Part shown: piece by piece, positions 51,773 through 60,468 of the stretch
Layout of the letters: the number at the start of each line of letters is the position of its first letter
How positions within the stretch are numbered: position 1 is the first letter of the stretch
DNA from: Bacillota bacterium
Lineage (GTDB): Bacteria > Bacillota > Clostridia > Christensenellales > Aristaeellaceae
Direction: 5' to 3'
Length of the DNA stretch: 64,000 nt
Assembly: GCA_023416585.1 (NCBI GenBank)
Contig: JAEZHM010000091.1
Span: 62,001-126,000 of the forward strand
Made by a program: the position numbers and the translations under genes
Notes under the pieces: generated by a model
The model's input: the letters and a program-made list of their open reading frames with translations, nothing else
What the model was told of the DNA's origin: nothing
Databases searched by the model: none

Positions 51773-52926
51773 TTTGAACCCTCCTGCGTGGTGTCCTTCA
51801 AATAGAAGGAATTGACAATATTGATTTTTGAATGCACCACTACCTCAAGGGCAGGAAACATATCGTTCCAATATTTGGATATGGAAGACCATAACTTGCC
51901 GTCCCGTTGGTGGATCATGTTTCCAAAGCCGAAGATGTCGGAACGGTATTCCGTCTGAACACGTTTGATCACATTGCTAATACCCTGCTCCATCTTGGCG
52001 CCGGCTGCCGCTTCCAGGGATGCGATCTTTTCCTTGTCCAAAGCGTTTAGTTCTTCGGCTGACTCGCCCAAATAGACCCTTGTTTCCGTGTTCACGTTAA
52101 AAATCAATTTCTGGTCCTTGACAGAAAAGGACAGCTTTGTTTTATTTTCGGAAATCTCAAGGGAAGTATCATCCTGCCCTGCGCCTGTAGTGGAAAGGGT
52201 CAGGATGCCTCCTTTCACCTCGTTCAAAACAAACAACAGGTATTTGGATTCCTCCGGCGACAGGTACCCCAGCAAGTTTTCCTCTTTAAAAACAGCTGTG
52301 CCATTGGCTTCAGCCGAAGGCGTCGCATTATTATTGATGATGTGGAAGGCCGGCAGCGCCAAGGAGACCCCATCGGTATGAAGCATATTATATATTTCAT
52401 AGAGCATATGGCTTGGTATGGATGAAGTTGCTGTCTGGTCATCCATGAGGATGGTTCCAATTTCAAAGGAGATGATGCTGTTGTCGACCCCTTTAGTGTT
52501 CAGTATCTCAGCTGCCGTTTTTGCCTGGGACACAAGAATATATGCCGTTTCTCGAAGCTCCGCATCCCTTAAGAACCAGTCGATAAGATGCATGATATGC
52601 CCGCTTTTTGCGAGTTCCTCACTAATCACAACGATCTGTATATTCCCGAAGTAAAGTCTTTTTTGAAGCCGCTTTTTTGCGTTTCTTGCCGCGTCGAATA
52701 TCGTTTTCCCGGTAGATTCGATTATTTTCGGCTTTAGGCCGGATTTTACGTCGCCAGACAGGTCAACCGTTTCACAAACCAATCTGTAATCGCCGCTTAC
52801 GGTATCCATATCCACAGCCATGCCTGCAACAATAGCCAAATCGCTCAGGCTTCTGTAATTCCAGCAGCCGCTTAATATCACTAGCAGCATAAGGCACAGG
52901 GCGGCCAGTTCGGCTTTTTTACGCAT
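51769..52926 (-). CDS. Ger(x)C family spore germination lipoprotein
   Basis: 385 residues with a lipoprotein signal peptide whose lipobox is LSGC (Cys21), followed by WNYRSLSDLAIVAGMAVD, the usual start of GerAC/GerKC proteins. The protein ends in a domain with DIFGFGNMIHQRDGKLWSSI, typical for the family C-terminal domain. It forms part of the germinant receptor on the spore inner membrane. The start overlaps the gerA-type stop by 8 bp. Confidence 0.9.
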   Translation of the reverse strand: MRKKAELAALCLMLLVILSGCWNYRSLSDLAIVAGMAVDMDTVSGDYRLVCETVDLSGDVKSGLKPKIIESTGKTIFDAARNAKKRLQKRLYFGNIQIVVISEELAKSGHIMHLIDWFLRDAELRETAYILVSQAKTAAEILNTKGVDNSIISFEIGTILMDDQTATSSIPSHMLYEIYNMLHTDGVSLALPAFHIINNNATPSAEANGTAVFKEENLLGYLSPEESKYLLFVLNEVKGGILTLSTTGAGQDDTSLEISENKTKLSFSVKDQKLIFNVNTETRVYLGESAEELNALDKEKIASLEAAAGAKMEQGISNVIKRVQTEYRSDIFGFGNMIHQRDGKLWSSISKYWNDMFPALEVVVHSKINIVNSFYLKDTTQEGSK

Positions 52927-54472
52927 TGCCTTCCCCGTCCTTATTTCTCATGCGGACCAAATTCTGTGTAATTCTTCTGGAACGGTAGCGCATTTGCCAC
53001 CAGGGAGCACGGAACGCCTGGTCTTTCATCCCTTGATACTGGAAGTTGCCGCCCAGTGAAATTTGAGGGATGCCCATGGAGGTGAGGTTGAACATGTGGA
53101 TTAGCATGCAGGAAGTTGACAGCACAAACCCAAAAAAGCCGAAGATGGAAGATAGCGTCAGCACAAAGAAGCGAAGATAGATCACTGGTGCGTTTAGCCT
53201 TGGCACCAGCAGATTGGTGATGCCGGTAATGCCCACCACAATGATCATGGGCGCTGCCACCAGCTTTGCTTCCACGGCCGCCTGCCCGATGACGAGCGCG
53301 CCTACAATGCTCAGCGCCTGACCTACGTTGGAGGGCATGCGTACGCCCGTTTCCCGCAGGATGTCAAAAACAATCAGCATAATGAACGCTTCAATGGATG
53401 CCGGCAGCGGGACACTTTGCCTTTCAATGGCAATATTGATGAGCAGGGGAGTAGGCAGCATTTCGCGGTGGTAAGCCACAACCGCAACATATATGCCCGG
53501 GACTCCCACTGTTAAAAAGAAACCCACAATTCGAAGCATCCTGGAAAAGGAGGTATAGAAAAAGCTTAGGTAATAGTCTTCATTGCTTTGAAAATTTTCA
53601 ATGAAAAGATACGGAACGGTGATTACCACAGGGGAGCCGTCCACAAATATGGCGACGCGGCCTTCCAATATTCGTGCCACTACCACATCCGGCCGCTCTG
53701 TATATCCCGTCGTGCGGAATGGAGACCATTTTTCGTCCCGTATAAGCTCTGTAATGTAATTGCCGTCGAGTATGGCATCAATTTCGATCCGGCCAAGCCG
53801 GCGGAATACCTCATCTACAATTTCCTTATTGGCGATGCCATTTATATAACACACAGATACCTTGGTCTGTGTCTGCTTGCCGATGGACAAACATTTTATT
53901 TTCAACTCATTTGTGCGTACTCTTCTGCGAACGAAGGAAAGGTTTTGGATGAGGGATTCGTTAAATCCCTCCCGCGGACCGCTTAGAATTTTTTCACTAT
54001 CCGGTTCTGCGCTGGCACGTGTAACAAAGCTCTTTGTATTAAGGATCAGCGCCTTGGCGATGCCCTCTACAAACAGAATCGTGTCGCCATAGCTTACCGA
54101 CTCAATTATTTTTAAGAAATCAGCCGTCTGCTCCGCCTGGGCTATTTGAATCACCTGGCTTTGAAGCATATCCAAAAGTGAGGGACCGGGGGCAGCCGCA
54201 TTGGAAATCATGAGAGGCCTTATTATATTGTCGTTAATAATGGCGGAATCCACCACGCCATCGCTGAAGGCAATGCCGAAGCGCAGATCTTTGTATTGGC
54301 TGTTTTGTATGATTTTCATCCGCAGTATGTCCACATCTGTAAATAGTGCCTTCAAGATGGCCATGTTTTGATCCAGAGAGAGGGAGAGCTCTTCCTGCTT
54401 GTGCTTTTCATTGATATTTTTCACTTTTTGATCCACAATTTTGCTTTTATCCGCAGCTCTTTTGCCAAGCAT
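52919..54472 (-). CDS. Spore germination receptor A subunit, GerA family
   Basis: 517 residues: a hydrophilic N-terminal domain (about 1-240) followed by PYLFIENFQSNEDYY and a membrane domain with about five spans (MLRIVGFFLTVGVPGIYVAVVAYH, AFIMLIVFDILRETGVRMP, AIVGALVIGQAAVEAKLVA). All fit GerAA/GerKA. The ATG at 54472 is preceded by GGAGGGTGAAAGG; an upstream ATG at 54502 has no site and lies almost at the preceding terminator. First gene of a four-gene operon. Confidence 0.9.
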   Translation of the reverse strand: MLGKRAADKSKIVDQKVKNINEKHKQEELSLSLDQNMAILKALFTDVDILRMKIIQNSQYKDLRFGIAFSDGVVDSAIINDNIIRPLMISNAAAPGPSLLDMLQSQVIQIAQAEQTADFLKIIESVSYGDTILFVEGIAKALILNTKSFVTRASAEPDSEKILSGPREGFNESLIQNLSFVRRRVRTNELKIKCLSIGKQTQTKVSVCYINGIANKEIVDEVFRRLGRIEIDAILDGNYITELIRDEKWSPFRTTGYTERPDVVVARILEGRVAIFVDGSPVVITVPYLFIENFQSNEDYYLSFFYTSFSRMLRIVGFFLTVGVPGIYVAVVAYHREMLPTPLLINIAIERQSVPLPASIEAFIMLIVFDILRETGVRMPSNVGQALSIVGALVIGQAAVEAKLVAAPMIIVVGITGITNLLVPRLNAPVIYLRFFVLTLSSIFGFFGFVLSTSCMLIHMFNLTSMGIPQISLGGNFQYQGMKDQAFRAPWWQMRYRSRRITQNLVRMRNKDGEGNA

Positions 54473-54507
54473 TCCTTTCACCCTCCGCTTCGATATAAAC
54501 ATGCACG

Positions 54508-54560
54508 AAAAAAAGACGCGTCAGCCGCTTTTGATACTATCTGCGGCTTTTGTGCGTCTG
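54508..54560 (-). terminator. Strong terminator between translation operon and ger operon
   Basis: On the minus strand AGACGC-(acaaa)-AGCCGC pairs with GCGGCT-(ga)-CGCGTCT, followed by TTTTTTT. It lies right after the 42-residue ORF and only 36 bp before the ger start. It either ends the upstream operon or works as an attenuator. Confidence 0.85.
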
Positions 54561-54689
54561 TCAGTGTTCAACCTTCCTGCGGCTCATGCGAAGCTTCTTG
54601 GCCGGTGGTGTGAGCAATATCCGCTCACGGTTTTTATCCTTTCCATCCTCCTTAAGCTGCTGATCCTTCATATAGCGATTATCTGTCAT
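54561..54689 (-). CDS. Small hypothetical basic protein, 42 residues
   Basis: A 42-residue frame (MTDNRYMKDQQLKEDGKDK at the start, ending AKKLRMSRRKVEH) with AAGGAGGGG upstream of its ATG. It is rich in Lys, Arg, Asp and Glu and has no hydrophobic span. It begins 45 bp after the DUF1273 gene stop and ends directly before a terminator, so it is likely the last gene of the long minus-strand operon. No family is recognised. Confidence 0.5.
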   Translation of the reverse strand: MTDNRYMKDQQLKEDGKDKNRERILLTPPAKKLRMSRRKVEH

Positions 54690-54734
54690 TTCCTGCCCCT
54701 CCTTCATGGGTATCATGGCAGGAAGAAGGGGCTT

Positions 54735-55262
54735 TTATACGGGCGGAACCATAAGTATCCGCTTACCACGGCGCTTGGCGTAGTTAACCGTGGAGGCTGT
54801 GCCGCCCTTGGTGACGCCATCAAACCCTGCAATGACATAATCGCACCTGTCCACCATGAACCTGTTGCGGCGGTGGAAGCAGGAGGGAGTATAGCTAGGT
54901 TCAATTGTTACTACTTCATCGGCCATACTCAGCAGAACTTGATATATTTGCCTGTCTTTTGCATTCCAGAGGGACGCCTGTTCCGCATGTGGGCATACTG
55001 CAATAAGTTTCATGCGAAGCTCCGGCTTTAGTTCCCTTAGACCTAGCACAATCTGTGCAGCCATTATGTCTACACCCCGGGCCATACCGCAGTAAAATAT
55101 GCGGCAGCCGGCCTCGATCATTTCTTCCGTAGCCCGGCAAAGCTTCAAATAGAAATCCATACAGTCCTGCCGAGTTTGGTTGTGTCCCCAGGGCAAATGC
55201 TCCGGCCGGTGCCCGGTAAAGCAGCAGGATATATTGTTGTTTGTTAGGCTTGTATTATCCAT
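54735..55262 (-). CDS. SLOG/DUF1273 (YpsA-like) family protein
   Basis: 175 residues with the Rossmann-like SLOG features: CCFTGHRPEHLPWG at the start, FYCGMARGVDIMAAQ, and DYVIAGFDGVTKGGTASTVN near the C-terminus. YpsA-like proteins are thought to bind nucleotide-derived ligands; YpsA affects cell division in Bacillus. The start overlaps the rpe stop by 8 bp. Confidence 0.82.
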   Translation of the reverse strand: MDNTSLTNNNISCCFTGHRPEHLPWGHNQTRQDCMDFYLKLCRATEEMIEAGCRIFYCGMARGVDIMAAQIVLGLRELKPELRMKLIAVCPHAEQASLWNAKDRQIYQVLLSMADEVVTIEPSYTPSCFHRRNRFMVDRCDYVIAGFDGVTKGGTASTVNYAKRRGKRILMVPPV

Positions 55263-55905
55263 TCGCTGCTTCCATGGCTCTGATATCCCGCATGATCTTT
55301 GCAGGGTCCTTGGCAGTAAACAGCGCCGTACCCATCACCAGCGCCGTGGCGCCGCTGTCTATGAGCAGTTTGGCATTAGCGGTACCTACTCCGCCGTCCA
55401 CCTCAATGATGCCTTGAAAGCCCATGCTGCGCAGATCGCGTATCTTCTGCACCATGTCGGGCATGAAGGCCTGTCCGCCAAAGCCCGGCTCCACCGTCAT
55501 CACGAGGATTATATCCAGCATGGGCAGGTATGGATAAAGGTTTGCGGCAGGTGTTGCCGGTTTGATGGACGCACCAGCCAATAGACCCAGATGATGAATC
55601 ATGTTAATCAAAGATGGCAGGGGATGCTCAACTTCCTCGTGCACGGTGAGAATTTGTGCCCCCGCCTTTGCAAAGGTATCTATAAAGCTTTCAGGTAATT
55701 TAACCATCAGGTGAACATCAAGGGGTACCGATGTTTCCTTTTTCAGTGCCTTGACAAGCGATGGGCCGTAGGAAAGATTGGGCACAAAATTTCCGTCCAT
55801 GATGTCCACGTGCAGCCAATCGCACCCGGCATCCGTCATGCGGCGTACATCCTCGCCCATGTGAAGCACATCCGCCGCCAATACCGATGGGGCGATCTTA
55901 ATCAT
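55255..55905 (-). CDS. rpe: Ribulose-phosphate 3-epimerase
   Basis: 216 residues, TIM barrel. Family motifs: IAPSVLAAD at the start, HVDIMDGNFVPN, DVHLMVK, MTVEPGFGGQAFM and IEVDGGVG. Metal-binding His and Asp residues are intact. It interconverts ribulose and xylulose 5-phosphate in the pentose phosphate pathway. The ATG at 55905 follows GGAGGGAA and overlaps the rsgA stop by 8 bp; the frame further upstream is inside rsgA. Confidence 0.94.
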   Translation of the reverse strand: MIKIAPSVLAADVLHMGEDVRRMTDAGCDWLHVDIMDGNFVPNLSYGPSLVKALKKETSVPLDVHLMVKLPESFIDTFAKAGAQILTVHEEVEHPLPSLINMIHHLGLLAGASIKPATPAANLYPYLPMLDIILVMTVEPGFGGQAFMPDMVQKIRDLRSMGFQGIIEVDGGVGTANAKLLIDSGATALVMGTALFTAKDPAKIMRDIRAMEAANG

Positions 55906-56773
55906 ACCGTTCCCTCCATGACTGCTTCCATTCGTTAAGCAGCGTATGATACCGTGCAATCCGCTCCCGGTTGAGCTCCCCCTGGCTTACTGCCGCCAGA
56001 ACCTGGCATCCCGGTTCCGTATGGTGATAGCAGGGAGAAAATTTGCATTTGTTTAGATAGGGGATAAGCTCCGGGTAATACTCCTGTAAAAGTACAGGGT
56101 CCATGGGTTCTGTCATTTCCCAAAGACTGAAGCCGGGCGTGTCCAGAACCTCAAGGCCGTCCTTTTGGAGCAGCTCCGCATGGCGGGTGGTGTGGCGCCC
56201 ACGCTCAATCCTTTGGCTGATTTCACCCGTTTTGAGCGACAGCCCGAACAGCGCATTGAGAATAGTGCTTTTGCCCACACCGGATTGTCCGGCCATGCAG
56301 CAAAGCTTTCCGTGCATCTTTTCGCGAAGCTCTTTTAATCCGTTGGTCTGGATTGCACTTACAGGCAAGAATGCGATATCCGCCTTTTCATATTCCTTAG
56401 CCATCTGTTCAGGCAGCGCAGGGTCCAGTTCCTGTTTGTTCAGAACCAGCAGGACATCCATATTCTGCTGCCGGGCGCCCACCAGCAGCCGGTCCACCAG
56501 TAAAAGGTCAGGTGCGGGAGCCGGTGCGATCACCACGATCATAAGCTGTACATTGGCTGCCGGAGGCCGGAGGCTTACGGAGATGCGGGGCAGGATTTCC
56601 TCCACCCAACCGTGCTCATCGCCTGTGCCGGGGGTGAATATCACGTTGTCGCCTACCAGGGGCGTCAGCTTCATGCGGCGGAACTTGCCTTTGGCCCTTA
56701 GCACATATTTTGTTCCAACCTCATCCCTGACGGTGTAAAGCCCACCCAGGCCCTGTATGATCCTGCCCTCCAT
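55898..56773 (-). CDS. rsgA: Ribosome small subunit-dependent GTPase RsgA
   Basis: 291 residues: an N-terminal OB fold, a circularly permuted GTPase with NKQEL (G4), SAIQTNG (G5), GQSGVGKSTILNAL (G1) and DTPGFS (G3) in that order, and a C-terminal zinc-binding region with CKFSPCYHHTEPGC. It assists late 30S maturation. TTAGGAGG precedes the ATG. It sits 17 bp after prkC in the conserved Firmicute order. Confidence 0.95.
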   Translation of the reverse strand: MEGRIIQGLGGLYTVRDEVGTKYVLRAKGKFRRMKLTPLVGDNVIFTPGTGDEHGWVEEILPRISVSLRPPAANVQLMIVVIAPAPAPDLLLVDRLLVGARQQNMDVLLVLNKQELDPALPEQMAKEYEKADIAFLPVSAIQTNGLKELREKMHGKLCCMAGQSGVGKSTILNALFGLSLKTGEISQRIERGRHTTRHAELLQKDGLEVLDTPGFSLWEMTEPMDPVLLQEYYPELIPYLNKCKFSPCYHHTEPGCQVLAAVSQGELNRERIARYHTLLNEWKQSWRERYD

Positions 56774-56790
56774 GAAATATGGTCAGCCTC

Positions 56791-58698
56791 CTAATTAAGC
56801 GTTACGGTATCCTCGTAAGAAAAAACATTGTCAAAATACACCTTATAGGTCATGACTCCTGGCATTTCGCTAAACAGCTCAATCTTTGGATTGGGGTCAC
56901 TGTCAGCCGCATGAACGGCGGCATACTTTTCAATTTCCGCACCGTTCAAATCAACCAGCTTTACCTGCACGTGCACACCTGTTGTGGTCTTTGGTATGTT
57001 AAGCGTTATGGTTGCCTTGTGTCGCATGCTTTTCGATTCCGCCACCGTAAAGCTAACCAAAGTGCCGGACATAACCTGTGAGCCACTTTCTGGCTGCTGG
57101 CTGATGATCTTCCCATCCAGAGTGTTGTCAGAAACTTCCGCCGGCTGTGTTATATTCCCTTCCAAGCCGTTCTGCGCAAGCGTTGTCTTTGCATCATCCG
57201 GCGTAAGATTGCTAAGGTCCGGGACGATGACGCTGCCGCCGGATACTACAACCTGCACCGTATCCCCGGCGTTGTAAGGTTCGTTGGCCAACGGTGTTTG
57301 GGAAAGAATGGTGTCCACGGGATCTGAGGAAATCACCTTTTCCGCGACGACCATGGCAATGCCCATGTTTTGCAGATTCAAAGCGGCATCGCCGGAAAGC
57401 ATGCCCGTAACGCTTGGCACGAGCTGCACGTTTGGATCGGGTCCATTTGATATGTGCAGCACAATGGTTTCACCCTTGCGCATATCCGTATCATATTCCG
57501 GCGTTTGTAATATGACCACACCGGCCGGGATGGTGGCATGATGGATGTACAACACCTCTGCTTTGAGATCCTCCCGCTCGATCATATGGATGGCTGTTTG
57601 CTCTTCCTTCCCAACAAGGTCAGGAGCGGTTCTGCTGTTATTGAAGTAATTGATTATCTCCTTGGCACCCAGGGATAGGCCGAAGATCACCATCCCGGCC
57701 ATGAGAATGGTGAGGACCCAGCGAATCGATTTGCGAACCCGTAGCCGCATTTTCGCCTGCTGTGAAAGCGAGTTGCGCCTTCGTGCCGTGTCGTTCCGTA
57801 TTGGTTTAACTGGGCCCGTGCCCTGGCCGCTCAGCGGCATAATGGGCTGGCTATCGCTCTTTGGGTCCGAAAGATCCGCTTTGCCTTCCAAAGCCTTTTT
57901 CAAGTCCGTTGCCATTTCCAGCGCGCTTTGATAGCGGTATCTGGGCTCCTTTTCCATGGCTACCATCACCACATGGTTAACGGCAGGGGGCACATCAGGG
58001 CTCAGTTCCGATATGGGCCTAGGCGTGTTATGCAAATGCTGCATGGCCACGGCCACAGGGCTGTCACCGTCAAAAGGCACCTGGCCGGTGAGCATTTCAT
58101 ACAACACTACGCCAACGCTGTAGATATCGCTGGTTTCGGCTACGTTCTCGCCAGCGGCCTGCTCCGGTGAGAAATAATGCACGGAGCCCATCACACTGTC
58201 GCCCTTGGTGAGGGTGGAACTGTTGGCCATACGGGCAATGCCGAAATCCGCTACCTTGATGTGGCCTTCCGATTGTACCAGTATGTTTTGAGGCTTGATA
58301 TCCCTGTGGATGATGCCGTTCCTGTGGGTATGCTGCAATGCGGACAGGATGCGTATGGCGATTTGTGCCGCGGTGGTATAGGGGAGCTTGCCTTTTTGAC
58401 GAATGACTTCTTTGAGTGTCTTGCCCTGTACGTATTCCATGACAAGATAGCGGCTGTCACCGTCCATCCCCACATCCAGAAGGTTCACAATGTTGTGGTG
58501 GGATACCTTGCTGGCGGCTTCGGCTTCCCGCTGGAATCGGCTCAAAAACTCCTCGTCCTGATTGAATTCGGGCCTTAGTACCTTGATGGCCACGCTGTGG
58601 CCGGTACGGGTGTCGATGGCGCGGTATACGATGGCCATGCCGCCCTTGCCGATAGTGTCCAATATTTGATAGCGCTGGGCAATCACGCGTCCTGTCAT
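56791..58698 (-). CDS. prkC: Stk1-family PASTA-domain serine/threonine kinase PrkC
   Basis: 635 residues: kinase domain (1-270) with GKGGMAIVYRA, catalytic Lys39, HRDIKPQN (Asp133), ADFGIAR; a basic juxtamembrane region; one membrane span at about 330-350; and three extracellular PASTA domains (about 365-560), followed by a short beta-rich tail domain. PASTA domains bind muropeptides; in Bacillus PrkC signals spore germination and cell-wall state. The start overlaps the prpC stop by 4 bp, the standard kinase-phosphatase pair. The extra C-terminal region after the PASTA units has no close family I can name. Confidence 0.94.
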   Translation of the reverse strand: MTGRVIAQRYQILDTIGKGGMAIVYRAIDTRTGHSVAIKVLRPEFNQDEEFLSRFQREAEAASKVSHHNIVNLLDVGMDGDSRYLVMEYVQGKTLKEVIRQKGKLPYTTAAQIAIRILSALQHTHRNGIIHRDIKPQNILVQSEGHIKVADFGIARMANSSTLTKGDSVMGSVHYFSPEQAAGENVAETSDIYSVGVVLYEMLTGQVPFDGDSPVAVAMQHLHNTPRPISELSPDVPPAVNHVVMVAMEKEPRYRYQSALEMATDLKKALEGKADLSDPKSDSQPIMPLSGQGTGPVKPIRNDTARRRNSLSQQAKMRLRVRKSIRWVLTILMAGMVIFGLSLGAKEIINYFNNSRTAPDLVGKEEQTAIHMIEREDLKAEVLYIHHATIPAGVVILQTPEYDTDMRKGETIVLHISNGPDPNVQLVPSVTGMLSGDAALNLQNMGIAMVVAEKVISSDPVDTILSQTPLANEPYNAGDTVQVVVSGGSVIVPDLSNLTPDDAKTTLAQNGLEGNITQPAEVSDNTLDGKIISQQPESGSQVMSGTLVSFTVAESKSMRHKATITLNIPKTTTGVHVQVKLVDLNGAEIEKYAAVHAADSDPNPKIELFSEMPGVMTYKVYFDNVFSYEDTVTLN

Positions 58699-59402
58699 TG
58701 TGCCACCTCCGTAACCATAAGCAGCACAAAAGAAATATTGTCCCGCCCGCCGTTGTCAAGTGCCAATTTCAGAAGATGCTCCGCTGCGGCTTCCAGGGTA
58801 AGCGTCTTCAGAGCGCTTTCAATTTCAGATTCCTCCACCATGCCGTATAGCCCGTCGGAGCAGATAAGCCAGATATCGCCGGGCCTTTTATCCTTGCGGA
58901 TTACATCCACCTCAATGCCTGAGGAAGTGCCAACGGCCCGGGTGATCACATTGCGGTAGGGATGCTTTTTGGCCTTTTCTTTGGTGAGTATGCCCTGGCG
59001 CATCATTTCCGCCACCACGGAATGGTCCTGGGTGACCTGGGCGAATACGCCGTCCCGTAATAAATAGGCCCGGCTGTCGCCAACATGGCCGATAAAAATT
59101 TCATCATTGCCTTCCCATAGCACCGTCACCGTGGTGCCCATGCCGGATAGTGCAGTATCCTGGGACTGCTGTTCGTACAGCCTGCGGTTTGCCGCCTGGA
59201 TGCCCGTCTCCAGCCTTTTCTCATTGGGCTCAAGGCCGGAAAGCATGTCGCCAATCACCGCCGCAGCCCCGTTGCTGGCCACTTCTCCTCCGTTATGACC
59301 GCCCATGCCGTCGGCAACGCCAAACAGCCTTCCGGAAAGCAGCAGCGTATCCTGATTGTTGGGGCGCACCCATCCGGCATGAGTCCTGGCTGCCACAATC
59401 AT
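58695..59402 (-). CDS. prpC: PP2C-family serine/threonine phosphatase PrpC/Stp
   Basis: 235 residues with PP2C metal-site motifs: VRPNNQDTLLL, GVADGMGGHNGGEVAS, VGDSRAYLLRDG, DHSVV, and GRDNISFVLL at the end. It dephosphorylates targets of the neighbouring kinase. AAGGAGG precedes the ATG. Confidence 0.94.
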   Translation of the reverse strand: MIVAARTHAGWVRPNNQDTLLLSGRLFGVADGMGGHNGGEVASNGAAAVIGDMLSGLEPNEKRLETGIQAANRRLYEQQSQDTALSGMGTTVTVLWEGNDEIFIGHVGDSRAYLLRDGVFAQVTQDHSVVAEMMRQGILTKEKAKKHPYRNVITRAVGTSSGIEVDVIRKDKRPGDIWLICSDGLYGMVEESEIESALKTLTLEAAAEHLLKLALDNGGRDNISFVLLMVTEVAQ

Positions 59403-59430
59403 GGTATCCCTCCTTGGTATAGCATAACAT

Positions 59431-60468
59431 TTATCCTAAATTCAGCGATTTCCTGCGCAGCTGGCCGCATGCGCCTTGGATATCATCGCCCATTTCCCGA
59501 CGCCTGGTGGCGGAGATATGTTTGCGGTCAAGCGTCTTCAAAAAGGCCTCGATCTTTGCCTCTGAAACGCCCTTCAAGTCACGCTCTGCAACAGTGTTTA
59601 AAGGAATCACATTCACGTGGCACTGCATGCCGCGCAGCCTTATTGCCAATTCTTCCGCATGCTTAGGCTCCGCATTGACGCCGTCGATCAGCGCATACTC
59701 AAAGATTACGCGGCGGCCTGTTTTCTCGATATAGTAACGGCAGGCGGAAAGCAGCTCGTCCATGGGGTAGGCCTTGGCAACAGGCATGGTCTTTAGGCGG
59801 ATCTCATCATTGGGTGCGTGCAGCGAAACGGACAGTGTAACCGGGAATCCTTCCAGGGCCAGATCGCGGATTTTGTCCGCCAGCCCGCAGGTGCTTAAGG
59901 AAACACTGCGAAGGCTTATGTTCAGGCCTTTTTCGTGATTGACCAGCCGGAAAAAGCGCATCACGTTTCCGTAATTATCCAGTGGTTCTCCGCTGCCCAT
60001 CAGCACAATGTTGTGCACCCGGCTCTCGCCGTTTAAATGGCGGTTGGCGCATTGGACCTGCCCCAGCATTTCCGCAGCGGTAAGGCTTCTTATGCACCCA
60101 CCCAGGGTGCTGGCACAAAAAGCGCAGCCCATTTTACAGCCAACCTGCGTGGAAATGCAAAGGGTATGGCCGTGGTGATAGCTCATCAGCACGCCTTCCA
60201 CACAGTTTCCGTCGGTCAACCCGAACAGGAACTTCACTGTGCCGTCCAGCTTTGACACATGGGTCTCCAGTATGGATACCGGCTGGGCGATTGTGTTTTC
60301 GCAAAGCCAATCCCGAAGGGCCTTGGGCAGGTTGGTCATTTCGCCGAACGCAGCGCCGCGGTGAAGCCAGGTGAACACCTGCTCTGCCCGAAAGGCGGGC
60401 TGTCCCTGCTCTTGGAAGAAGGCTGCAAGCTCCTCCGGCAGGAAGCCTAGCAATTGTGGTTTATCCAC
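59431..60468 (-). CDS. rlmN: 23S rRNA (A2503-C2) / tRNA methyltransferase RlmN
   Basis: 345 residues of the radical-SAM RlmN/Cfr family. The cluster motif CKMGCAFCAST and the two reactive cysteines (one in the C-terminal GACGQL segment) are present, with LMGSGEPLDNYGNV as the SAM-binding GEP motif. It methylates A2503 of 23S rRNA and A37 of some tRNAs. The start is a GTG overlapping rsmB by 8 bp, with AAAGGGAA upstream. RlmN rather than Cfr is favoured by the operon context. Confidence 0.94.
   Translation of the reverse strand: MDKPQLLGFLPEELAAFFQEQGQPAFRAEQVFTWLHRGAAFGEMTNLPKALRDWLCENTIAQPVSILETHVSKLDGTVKFLFGLTDGNCVEGVLMSYHHGHTLCISTQVGCKMGCAFCASTLGGCIRSLTAAEMLGQVQCANRHLNGESRVHNIVLMGSGEPLDNYGNVMRFFRLVNHEKGLNISLRSVSLSTCGLADKIRDLALEGFPVTLSVSLHAPNDEIRLKTMPVAKAYPMDELLSACRYYIEKTGRRVIFEYALIDGVNAEPKHAEELAIRLRGMQCHVNVIPLNTVAERDLKGVSEAKIEAFLKTLDRKHISATRRREMGDDIQGACGQLRRKSLNLG

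Noticed and set aside
54441..55031. 196-residue plus-strand open frame
   Set aside because: It crosses the terminator and lies antisense to the DUF1273 gene and the small ORF; no ribosome site or family seen.
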